Below are positions 1-10,063 of a stretch of DNA of 64,000 nucleotides, one piece after another; within the stretch, counting starts at the first letter, position 1; each line of letters starts with the position of its first letter. Where the stretch lies: contig JAZBQD010000027.1 in assembly GCA_036583965.1 (NCBI GenBank), positions 30,077,001-30,141,000 of the forward strand. Reading direction: 5' to 3'. The notes under the pieces are model-generated. The model did no database searches, had not been told where the DNA came from, and was given only the letters and a program-made list of their open reading frames with translations. Source of the DNA: Prunella strophiata. Taxonomy: Eukaryota; Chordata; Aves; Passeriformes; Prunellidae. The position numbers and the translations under genes are program-made.

Positions 1-3000
1 TTTTTTAATGTCCAACTAGGAACAAGACAGTGTTCTGCTGTGTCAGAGTTATGCCAAGAAGTAAATGTTATTTCTAGGACTGAACAAAGTCAGAACAGTT
101 AACTCAAAATTGAATGTATGTCTTTTTTGAACTAGGTTATGAAATTTTATTTACTTTCTCTCCAATCTCATTTGAAAAAATGCAACTGAAATATGGCTCT
201 CTGGTAAAGGCATTTTGCAACACTTCAAAAGAATAAATTCCTGCTGGCATGTAATTCAGCAAAACACATGCTAAAGACATGAAGCCATCCTCATCTGCTG
301 GAGTTTTAAATGTATGCTTACAAGCCAGAGTGCTTCACAAAATCCACGTGGGCTTTGTGCTCTACTGCTCTGACAAATGGAGAACGTAATCAAATAAATG
401 ATGGAAGAGACTTTTTTTTTTTTACTACCTCTTTTCCATTGTGACTGAGAAGAGAAGCTGATATCTCCCTGCTCTCACCCCCCAGCAGCTGGGAGGCAGC
501 AGAAATGTCAAAAGGGTGATGGTTGCTGCTGGCAAGACACATACCTGTTGTGCGCCACAATGACTCAACCCAGGCTGCTGCAAGACAAGAACTGTGAAAA
601 GGAAAAAAAACAAAAACAAAAAAAAACCAAACAAACAAACAAAAAAAAAACAAACACAAAACCACACCATTTTATACACATATCACTTATTTTTCATGTT
701 GTTATGTTTGGGTTGGAAATTAGGTAAATGGAGTTCATCCATACAAATTCTTCATGCTTTCTCTATCTCATTAACTCCACAGCCTAGGCAAATGAGAAAG
801 GCTTGTAAAATTGCTGTATTTTAAGTGCAGGCTGGAGACTGGAAATGCATGGAACAAAATGTTCAAGAAACTGTATTATTCTTGTTCACTGTCATTAGTG
901 GCCATGTAGTTTGATTCTTATGAGTTAATGACACATAATAACAAAGGTTATTTTCAAAACTTACTACAGATCTTTTGCTCAGCTCATTTCTGTGGGAGAT
1001 AACCAGATTTATTGAGATAATGCAGCAGATGTTATTCAGGGAGTGACTATCAAATGGAACCAATATCTGTAAAATAATCTATTTTCTAAATGCAAATTGC
1101 ATTCTCTACAAGTTTTTCTTCACAGCACAGCCACTTTGAAAAACTCTGCCTTTCTATTGTGCAATTCCTTGACTCTGCAAAGCATCAACTGAACTTCACT
1201 TGACTCTACCACCCTTCCAAACACTCATTTTTTTTCTGAATGTGGGTCTTGTTCTTTTACACGTGCCACAGAAAATTCATTGAGGGGTCTTCTATTAATT
1301 TCAGCTCTTTTTCTGTCCTACACCATTAATTCAAAATTTCAGATCCAAGCTCTGTAGAAATAGACTTTTTGTGTTAATACCTTGCCAAGTCTGGAAGGGA
1401 CTCCTTTCTGACTACACAGAGGTAACACAGCACCAACTGGTAGGATTTTTTTCTATGTGTCAACACTAAGGTCACTTGGGGCTAAAACCCAACAGAAGAT
1501 GCATGAGTCCTTTATTTAAACACAAGCACACTAAAATCACACCTCAATTCTTCTACAAATCTGAGGATGTCAGTGCTTCTCACACTGCTTGTAAAGTCAG
1601 TGCTTGTGGCAGGGGGCTCTCCATTCTCTGTCCATCATATACAGAAATACAGATTATGCTACTTTCATAGGACAGGCCTTCTCAGTAACTGAATACATTT
1701 TTCTTAAGAAAAACAGGAATCTCCACCATAACACCTCAACATGATTTAAAAAGCATCTCTTCCTTTACCCTTTTCTCTACAAACCTTTCTTGAAATTACC
1801 AGAGACTTATGTGATTTTGTAAAGTCCAGTTAGGTGGAAGAAATACCTGAATACATCAGAGGGTATTTTAAAAATGGCAAATCCATATTTTTCCCTGCAT
1901 GGTTATTGGTCATTGAAACATGGCCACAAAAAAAAAAAAAAAAAAAAGTAATAGAGTCAGTAATGTGTTGCAGCACTTTGCTGTTGTCATTGTCCCATGG
2001 ATTTGAAGACAACTCATTTCCTGTTGACCTTTTCAGCTTTAATGTCAAGGTTGGGAGCACTTTAGGTGCTGATTTTCCCTCTCACACTGTGGGACAGCAG
2101 TCATCCTTTGCCTTATATCCCTTAAGAATTAACAAATATAAACCAAGCCTGTCCCAGGACATCCACAAAGAGAACCTTGCAGCACCTTGCCTGGCACAGA
2201 TGACAACAGCTGTGAAGATTCAGCAGAATTGCCTTAAATCTTTCAAGAATAGGGGTCAGGAAGCTGGCAGGCCCTGGAGAAGTTAGTTCCTCCACATCTC
2301 AGGTGCTGTTGTGTCCCTCCTAGACATATGTGTCTGGATATGTCTGCTGAGTTCAGCTTACAGGACTTGCAATTAACACCTTCTAGTAGAGAAATACCAC
2401 TTTTTCAAGGAGGTGATTCTGTCTAGGAAAACTAGTGCTTCAATGACAGCAAGAGCCTGAAAAAAACCCCAGCCTTTAAGTTTGTCCCTTGCTGCCAAAG
2501 GACAGGGCAAATGAATAAGCAAACATGCTTTATATCTTTGATATTTTGGGGAAAAAAAAATTAAAAACTGACAGTACATTAATTTTTCTGTAGGTGAAAT
2601 GTTGGGACATCCTAAGAAAGTCTCCCCTGCAAGAGAGGAAAATCTCAGTGGGCATAATTTTATTCAAGTGAATCATATCTCTGTTAATGCAAGGTGCCCA
2701 CCAAGCTGCTCTGTCCCTTCCCCCTTCCAGCTGGACAGTGGAGAGAAAATAAAATGGAAAACAACTCACAGGTTGAGATAAGGCAGATTACTAAAACAAA
2801 AGTGAAAGGTTGTGTGCTCTCAAGCAAAGAGAAAGCCTGAAGATTTTATTCTCTACTTCCCATCAGCTAGCAAGGTCTGGGCTCTTCCTGGGAAGCAGGA
2901 CTGCAGCACATTTACCAGCCAGAAATGTAACTCATGAATATGTGAAGCATTGCTTCCCAAGCAAAATATGAATGCTGGACACAGGCAATTAAGCACTCCC

Positions 3001-3959
3001 TATGTTTTCTGGATAAATATGCAAATTTGACATTCAAATCAGACTTCTAAAAAAATTTCACCCAAGTTAAAACACTAAGAACATAAGCAGTCCAAAGCTT
3101 AAGTCTTTTTGCTCTAACTTTAATTACTTGCCATAATTTCTGTTAAGGGCAAGGCACTTTGGTAGGTTATCATTCTGCTCCTCCCAACTGTTTCAAAAGT
3201 CAAGTGTGGTTTCCCCTGACACATCACAGAGTGGATGGAATTTTTAGATGGAGAATTTATAGCAGAGTAGCATGCAGGGAATTCATTAAAGCTGGGAGAA
3301 GGAAGTCACTGCAAGAAGGTGACAGTATTGTTTGCATAATAGGTTTGCCTGTTGCAAACTAAGACTAACTACTGAACTGCCTTAATAAATTACATTTTTC
3401 AGTAGTTTAAAGAGAAGCACTTAGCAGGTTCTGGAAGAAAGAGGACCAAAAAGTTGATCATATGAAGTAGGAAAAAAAAAAAAAAAGTTATGGGATAAGC
3501 TGTTAAAATGTTTACCAACACACTGCAGTTAAATGCAGATTTACAGGACAAAGGACTCTAATGACCTCTAATTCAGGGTCACAAGGCTTTTGGGAAGAGA
3601 GAATTTGATGTGCCACTCCTCCCTCATGTGATTCTGCTGCAGGCAGGGTCCCAGTCTGGATTTAGCATTTTTGGTGGTGATGTGTTTCTGCCTCGTTTAA
3701 GTACAGTTTGTTCCACTGTTTGTGACTTCAGCACTCTGCCCTAAAATGAGATTTTATAACATCATATTTAAGGCCATAGATTATTAACATCACTGAACAA
3801 AGGGCATCATAATCCTCTACAACCCTTTAACTCTGCTTCAGAATGATTTTAAGGGCTCAAGTCAAACTGTGGTGGCAATTAGGTCTTGGAGGTGACCACA
3901 GGGAAAGATCTGTGTAGTAATTCCAAAGTAACTTTTTAAACCTTTTGGTAATGGACATA
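1..3959. other. Intergenic DNA upstream of BRINP3
   Basis: AT-rich sequence without a recognisable gene on either strand. It holds an A-rich (CAAA)n-like stretch at about 600-663 and an A-run at about 1,926-1,947; either could be the remnant of a retroposed tail, but I recognise no body sequence beside them. The open frames here are short and look like chance. Confidence 0.7.
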
Positions 3960-4055
3960 ACCTTTTCTGAGCAGCCTGTTCCTAGTGGAATGTGGAAAGG
4001 GGCTGGAATGAAATTATCTTTAAGGTCCCTTCCCCTAATTCTATGATTCTATGAA
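3960..4055 (+). mobile_element. CR1 LINE 3'-end fragment
   Basis: Contains the degraded CR1 3'UTR string GGAATG...TTTAAGGTCCCTTCCCC and ends with the CR1 tail ATTCTATGATTCTATGAA (two ATTCTATG units). Plus orientation. Confidence 0.75.
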
Positions 4056-4439
4056 GTGAATAATATCAGAATATTCTTATTACATTGAAAGTGGAAACGA
4101 ACCAGAAGAGTTGATACTACCTGAGGACACCACGTTGTCCTGCTCTGTAGGTAAAGAAGGTGGCAGGGAGGGAAAGAGAGCACAGTGAAATAAGGACCAG
4201 ACTATGTCCACTGCATCCCTGGATGCAATGAAATAGAAACTCCACCTCATTGTGAAGTGCCTGAGCCAGAGACTGATGAAGTCAATCTCTTCCATTGGGA
4301 GGGTGAGGTTGGTCAGACTCAAAATCCTCCTTGGCTGATTTAATCTACCTTTGCTCTGAAGGAGCTGCAAAGCAAGTTCAGCCTAGAGAGAAGAAGAAGA
4401 CCTGAAGGAAAGAGCAGAACGGCATTAGCATACCACCAA

Positions 4440-4870
4440 ATCCCTTGTTACACATTTTGTGGGTCTCTCTCTCACACTCATGCGATATGAATGTCCGATG
4501 GACATTGCAGTACCAAACTCTGCCGTGACGGTGCTGCTGCCCACGAGCACCGGCGCTGTTGATCCATCCCAGGCACACACCACGTCTGTCCTTTGTTTTC
4601 TGCGAGATTTTATCAGTCTTAGAAAACGGACGGTACCCTTATTGAATGCCTTGAATCGCAAGTCTATTTGACAGTCACTGCAGGCTTGATGTGCAGCTTG
4701 GTGTTTGCTAAGGAACGCACAATATTTACATAAACAGGCTGACCTTTTAAACCGCATTTTGTCAGGAGGAGCTGAAGGGGAGGAGATAAAGGGAGAGAAG
4801 AGGGCAGAGGAGCCTTTGCTACCTGTTGCTGTAAGAGAAATCACATCCTGAGGCAAAGAGACCTTTTGTT
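4440..4870. other. CpG-bearing non-repetitive patch upstream of the island
   Basis: An isolated stretch with roughly a dozen CpGs in 300 bp inside otherwise CpG-poor DNA. It includes the inverted repeat AATGTCC-GAT-GGACATT (about 4,489-4,505). It shows no CR1 or simple-repeat character. A 143-codon open frame exists on the minus strand but starts only at TTG and matches no family I know. It could be a regulatory element or an exon of a divergent non-coding RNA. Confidence 0.4.
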
Positions 4871-5339
4871 TTTATAACTGCATACAGAATCGTATCTATG
4901 TCTACATATTTAACAGCGACTACACTTGAAATGTACACTGAATGATTTTCTTTACAAACCGTATCATCCTTCCTTCACTCCTTTTCTTACATCCTCGTTA
5001 AAGAAAAAAATCAATAAAGCCCCAAGCGGCGTAAATCATTGCTAAGATCAGCTCACTCCACGATTCTTTAGCATAAAAATGATTAAATATGCTGACAGGA
5101 ACAAACCAATGCGATGCCAGAGGAATCTTGGGTTTCTGCGGTTTCCGACTTTTCCCCAGCAGATTCTGGAAACAGAAAACTGCCAGGCTGGCAAACAGAC
5201 ACGAATGCTCCACACTGGTGCTTATAGAGACAATAGAAAGAAGACAAAAAGCTTCTTAATAAAAACCCAGAAATTGCCATCTCTTTAAAGACAGCACAGC
5301 AGACAGGTGCTGGTGTAACGCTGCATATTGCCTGGCACA
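4871..5339. other. Non-coding stretch between CpG patch and island
   Basis: AT-rich, no gene, repeat family or simple repeat recognised. Confidence 0.5.
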
Positions 5340-6042
5340 TACATCACATAATCTGCGCTCATTGATGCTGCTAAGCGTGAGGTGCGCACAGCCGTGCTAC
5401 GCTGCAGGGATGCCAGAGCTCCGTGCTGCTCTGCCCGCTGCTCCTGACACAGACTGCCGTTCAGTTTACCCGTGCTAAGCTCTCAGCCCGACTATACCCA
5501 GGGAAAAGCATTTTTATTAGCCACGAACGCGTGTCTGCTTACAGCACGGGTGTAGAAGAGGGACCACGAGAGGGGGGACATACATCAAGCTCCATAAATG
5601 CTGGCGCTGCTCCCTCCACCCCACACACCTTCAAATTCCGCAGGCATTCCGGAGCCGCTACGCCAGGAAAAGGCTGATTTTTCCCACCATTATTTCCATG
5701 CCGAGAGCCTGGAAGCATCGAGAAGCGGGGGAAATGGAGGGGAGATGCTCCGCTTACCCGGGGCAGGAGAGGGACACGGCTGACGAGCAGGGGAATTTCC
5801 GCCCATCCCTCTTCCCCGCCAACGCTCCTGGCCGCGGGGTCGCTCCCAAAATCCGCTTCCCCGCTCAGGGATCTCCGCAGCCCTTCCGTGCCGGGCTCCG
5901 AGGGACAGCGGCGCCGGCCGGGGAGCAGGGCTGCGGAAAACACGAAATAAAAAATGAGAGACAAAGAGCTGGGGGAGGGTTGGGGGCAGATATGTTCTTA
6001 CCCGGTCGGTGTCGCCGCCGTGGCTCGCTGGATTGCGGGCGC

Positions 6043-6073
6043 AGGAGGAGGAGGAGGAGGAGGAGGAGGAGAG
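6043..6073. repeat. (GGA)n run
   Basis: About nine consecutive GGA triplets, 40 bp upstream of the 31-bp minisatellite. A purine-only run in a promoter can form triplex structures; nothing else indicates function. Confidence 0.95.
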
Positions 6074-6115
6074 GCTGGTGCCGCGCCACCCGCAGCCTGC
6101 GGGCGCGCTGCCCCC

Positions 6116-6303
6116 GTGCCGAGCCCTGTCCCCGGGAGCTGTCCCCGTGCCGAGCCCTGTCCCCGGGAGCTGTCCCCGTGCCGAGCCGTGTCCCCGGGAG
6201 CTGTCCCCGTGCCGAGCCCTGTCCCCGGGAGCTGTCTCCGTGCCGAGCCGTGTCCCCGGGAGCTGTCCCCGTGCCGAGCCCTGTCCCCTGCCCCGGGAGC
6301 TGT
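6116..6303. repeat. 31-bp GC-rich minisatellite
   Basis: Copies begin at 6116, 6147, 6178, 6209, 6240 and 6271, an exact 31-bp spacing. Each unit carries GTGCCGAGCC(C/G)TGTCCCCGG followed by GAGCTGTCCCC. The sixth copy is interrupted (TGTCCCCTGCCCCGGGAGC) and decays into related GGGAGCTG motifs up to about 6,325. Units differ by single substitutions (CCCTG/CCGTG, GTCCCC/GTCTCC). The array lies in the densest part of the CpG island. Confidence 0.97.
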
Positions 6304-6699
6304 CCGGCCCCGGGAGCTGCCCCCGGCCCCAGCGCTCGCCCAGCTCGCTCTCGGCTCCCCGCGCCCCCTCCCCGCTCGCCCCCGCCCCGAGGGGAGCGTC
6401 ACCCCCCGGCCGCGGCTGCCGGGATGAGCCCCCGGCGCTCTCCGTCCCTCCCGCCTGGCTCCGGGCTCCTCTTGCCTGTGATCCACCTGCGTGGGCAAAG
6501 CCCCTCTCCTCCTACCTGCGGCTGAGATCCCACAATTTGTTATTCTTTCCTCGAGAATCGCTTCCATCACCACCAAAAAAAAACCCCCCCACATCTACCC
6601 CAGCGAATCCCATGCCTCTTCGCAACTCCTCTTGCTATTCGGGTTTGCTTCCCTCTCTCCTCCTCCTTCTCCCCTCCCTCTTTCCCCCCTTTCGGGTTT

Positions 6700-6906
6700 G
6701 GAGCCTCTCTCTGCCCTGCACACACACACACAGACAGGCACGCACGGTGTAAATGGGTTGTCACACACACAGAACCGCTGCTGGTTCCCAAAGTCCCCCC
6801 ACCCTGCTCAGCCTTCCTCTAGCTTGAAGCCGCAGATCATGGACTATATGCTTGGAGCCGGGATGCGTTTTATTCACAGCCGCTTCGCCTCCTGCAATTT
6901 CACCCG
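6700..6906 (+). other. Alternative candidate first exon inside the CpG island
   Basis: A good donor CACCCG|GTGAGTAGG (GT at 6907-6908) follows an open frame from ATG 6839 (MDYMLGAGMRF...) of 22 codons plus two bases. Joined to the exon-2 acceptor at 24108 it reads CGG TGT TGA and stops at once, so in a BRINP3 transcript it would be a uORF, not an N-terminal extension. I do not recognise the peptide. It could be an alternative BRINP3 leader, a separate lncRNA exon, or a chance donor. The left boundary is arbitrary. Confidence 0.3.
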
Positions 6907-7936
6907 GTGAGTAGGTTTGATTTCGCGTTCAGGTGGCGTGCTTCCAACAGGAAGGACACTAAAAACAACAGGGAAAAAATAAAAAAAGAAAAGAAAAGAT
7001 GAATTTTAAAAAAGTTTTGCTTCCCCATCTTCCCCATCGGACTGGCTCCACTTTCTAAACTCGAAGGAATTAGGAAACACCAGTTTTCTGCCCACGTTCA
7101 TTCCCAGCCACCGCGCTCGGCGCTGATTGCAGCGCGCACCGCAGCATCGCTTCCAGAGCCGCCGTTCCACTGCTTATTCATCACATTTTATTCATGTTTC
7201 CATCAGGCACGGTACCTGCTCCATTCCCCGGTTTAACCCTTGCGGACGGAGCGGCTCGCTGGAAGGCCGGGGGAAGGACAGGATTGCCGCTGGCTGGAGC
7301 GTGCCTGAGCAATGCCTGGGCACCTGCGGGGGGAGATCAGGTGGAAAAGTTCATTGCTCTTCCCCATCCCCTGAAGAACTCGCACAGGATTGGGGGTGGG
7401 GAAGGATTCTCCAGAAGGGATAGGAAAGGATTTCCAGACCTCAGCTCCTGTCGTGTGTGCTGGAGGTGGCAGTGGCCAGGCTGGGGGGCCGGGGCTTCTG
7501 TCCAGCCGCTGCCGCCGCTCTCTCCTCGCCCTTTCCTCACGTCCCAATCCCATCGCACCTGATTTTATTTATCACTATTTTCGGGCATACCTGTATTTTT
7601 CGCTGGCCAAATATTGGCTCCTGAGGAGCGCAGGGAAACGTACGCCCACCTATACATGTACCTGAGGTAGAGGTAAATGGTAGAGGTAGGGTTCTTGGCA
7701 CAAGTAGGGGCTTCTTTGGGAGAAAAAAAGAGAGAAGAAGCAAGGGAAATAAACACATTCCGTTTTAAAAAAGGACAAGTGCCTTCAGACTGCTATTTGT
7801 GGTTGATACTTCCAGGATTTCAGCGTCTCTAATTAGCGGCAGAGATCCTCCCACGGTCAACAGCAGAAGGCAGGGAGGAAACATGCTATCTCTGACTGGG
7901 CTCCGTGTAACTCTGTCATTTGGGTGCAGGATAACT

Positions 7937-7962
7937 CTGTGTGTGTGTGTCTGTGTGTGCGC
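7937..7962. repeat. Short (TG)n microsatellite
   Basis: TG dinucleotides interrupted once by CTG and ending in GCGCGG. A matching CA run lies at about 6,719-6,733 in the same island. Confidence 0.85.
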
Positions 7963-8560
7963 GGTCATGTCTCCAAAGCTGTACCTGCAGAGATCACCAG
8001 GAAGGTGCTCAAGGCTTGCAGGCAGGTAGAGATGCCAGGGAGAAATAACAAGATCCGAATTTATTGCCTGCTGGCATGCAGGAGACGGGAAAGGCCAATT
8101 CAATGCCAGAGTGTGCTCCCCCCTCGTTCTTCCCTCCACCCTCCCCCTCCCCGCCCTACTGCCTCCCCCCTCGGCCACCAGATTGCTGGCTGATGTCTGG
8201 AAAGGAGTAGTGAAAAAGCCCTACAGGCAGGGGATCCAAAATCCACCCTTCCTCCAGCTCCTCTCTTCTCCCACCAGCTCGAAGCCCCCATGCCTACTTA
8301 TCTCCTTCCAGCTCAGCGTCCTTCTCCCGGAGACTCCAGCAGATTTTCCCCATTCCCGCTGAGTTGCCCCTGTGCCCCCACCTCCTCCTGCCCCGGACCT
8401 TTCCATGAGACGGAGGTGATTAACCAAATCCCAGACATTTCCCCTGAACTACCCGCCTCTGGCGCTGCTGCTGCCGGGATCCTCCAGCACCAGGCTGCCC
8501 AGGAAAGTTTCCGTGCAGTCGAACCCCCCTTCCCTCCCTAGGAAGGGAGTGGGTTTCAAA

Positions 8561-9379
8561 ACCTGCACCTGTTTTTTAATCTTCCCCCCCACCCCCCTAA
8601 ACCTTTAGTAAAGAAAAAAAACCCAAAACAAACCAGCGAGTCCTGAGGGATTTATGTTATAGTGGGAATAGCCCAGCCAGTGAGCATCGCCTTGCCGTGC
8701 TGCTCAAATGTTACCGCTCTGCAGAAGAGATTTATGTGCCCATCAGCAGAATATTTCCCGGGTTTAAGAGCACTCGATTTTCCCTCTGCTGACGGGGATG
8801 GGAGATGGTAAGACACGGGATGAGGGCAGTGGAGTTGTTTAGCTCACAGACACTATGAGGGATGGCAATAAAACGGTGTCTGGGCAGCAAAAGTGACACA
8901 GGTTGGACGGGGTGGCATTTCTACACTCAGCGGAAGGCGAGGGGATGCACATCAACCCCTTTGCATACAGCTCCAAATAAATCAATGCATGTAACCTGGG
9001 CTTAATGGGAGATTGCAACAAGCGAGAGCCAGGCGTGGTAAACTAGAGAAGATTCCCACTCCCCTTGATTTTCAGCATTCCGCACCCCCAGCCCAGGGAT
9101 GCCTCCTCCTCACATGGGGCTGGATGACTCAGAAAAAGCACAGGAATAATGGGCAGCAGCCTGGGCTGCTCTGGCTTTGCCGTAGTTGGTTCTTTTGCTT
9201 TTTGTACAATACATTGGCGGTGTGGAAATACCTCCCGAGCCCCACGGCCCATTCCTGACAGAATGCTCCCAAGCATCTCTCTTCTCCTGTATTTAGATGT
9301 CCAGGCTCCCTGTTTGCCCGTGTCTGCCTTCACTGCCAAGGATTACCTCCATCTCCCCTGAAGCTGCGTGGATCTGGGA
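8561..9379. other. Lower-CpG spacer between the two CpG blocks
   Basis: Unique sequence of intermediate GC content with C-runs near 8,585 and an A-run near 8,612. No exon or repeat recognised. Confidence 0.5.
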
Positions 9380-10040
9380 CTCCCTTTTGGCCGGGAGTTA
9401 ATTCCCCAATTTCCCACACCGGCGGTGGCAGACGGACATCCAGGGAGGTGGCCCTGGCAGAGGGAGCACCTTTAAGGATGCGTGCCAGCGTCCAGCCTGC
9501 CTTCTCAGCCTCCCGGGCTTGATCTGCCCCGCTCCTCCGTGTGTCCTCGGGGCAGGTCCCGGGGGAAGGGAAGGAGGGGCCGGTGACAAGGCGGAGGTCG
9601 GGGGGAACACGCAGGAGGGGTTGCTCCGGCTCCGGGCGGAGCGAGCACCGGCAGCGCCTGTCCCGGCTGCGGGACCCCCGGCTCGCCCCTCCCCAGCCTC
9701 TCCCCATCTCCCAGAGCAGCTGGTTTTGTGGGGGAAAGAGAAAAACCCATCTCCCTCCAGGGAGCGGTGCGTGCCCCGCAGCCGCCAGCCCGTGCGGGCT
9801 CGGCGCGGCCGCCCGCAGAGGGAGCGGAGGCTGCACCGCAAAGGGTTAAGGCAGGGCTGCAGGGTGCTCCAGGCAGGAGTCCTGTGTGCGCCTCTGAGCT
9901 GCACCAGCCAATCTAGAGACAGCAGCGTGAACTAGATGCAGCGTGCTGTAAGAAGGGAGGTGAAGAAAATAAGGGTGTAAACTGTCACCGCACATCGCGA
10001 GGCGGACCTGCTTCTTGGGCTACGATTTCTCAGAGACTTA
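9380..10040. promoter_or_regulatory. Second CpG-rich block, inferred core promoter of BRINP3
   Basis: A second CpG cluster (densest about 9,500-9,850) is separated from the main island by a less CpG-rich stretch (about 8,560-9,380). It includes GC-box-like GGGGC and CCCGC strings, a CCAAT box at 9908-9912 and, directly downstream, the strong donor at 10063/10064. This arrangement fits a CpG-type promoter just upstream of exon 1. Confidence 0.5.
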
Positions 10041-10063
10041 GAGACCATCATGCATTTAAAAAG
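9880..10063 (+). other. BRINP3: Candidate BRINP3 non-coding first exon
   Basis: A strong donor AAAAAG|GTAAGG (GT at 10064-10065) closes a moderately GC-rich segment at the downstream edge of the CpG-rich zone. A CCAAT box lies at 9908-9912 and no TATA box is evident, as expected for a CpG promoter; the transcription start would lie between about 9920 and 10010 but is not fixed. An ATG at 10050 gives, after splicing to 24109, the short uORF M-H-L-K-R-C-stop. Assignment to BRINP3 rests on position (about 14 kb upstream of the coding exon, same strand) and on the usual BRINP layout of a 5'UTR exon ahead of the first coding exon. The left boundary is a guess. Confidence 0.5.

Larger units (their letters stand above)
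5340..8560. promoter_or_regulatory. Large CpG island (main block)
   Basis: CpG dinucleotides are frequent and GC content is high from about 5,340, peaking between 5,700 and 6,500, and staying above background to about 8,560. The DNA on both sides is AT-rich and CpG-poor. It contains CA and TG runs, a GGA run, a 31-bp minisatellite and long C-rich pyrimidine stretches on the + strand (for example 6,635-6,700 and 8,120-8,170). The likely role is the promoter region of BRINP3 and possibly of a divergent transcript. Many reading frames are open here because stop codons are rare in GC-rich DNA; none is recognisable as a protein. Confidence 0.8.

Noticed and set aside
4425..4856. A 143-codon minus-strand frame
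   Set aside because: Starts at TTG, not ATG, has no recognised domain and lies upstream of the promoter; treated as non-coding CpG-bearing DNA.
6116..6303. Regular 31-bp spacing reminiscent of a CRISPR array
   Set aside because: Units are contiguous with no unique spacers, and the genome is vertebrate; it is a minisatellite.
5698..6752. Several 150-275 codon frames with Pro-Arg-Glu-Leu-Ser type repeats
   Set aside because: Produced by the 31-bp minisatellite and high GC content; three frames on one strand and others on the opposite strand are open at once, so no frame is favoured.
6839..6906. MDYMLGAGMRF... as an alternative BRINP3 N-terminus
   Set aside because: Splicing to the exon-2 acceptor gives CGG TGT TGA, so it cannot be fused in frame to BRINP3; kept only as a possible uORF or leader exon.
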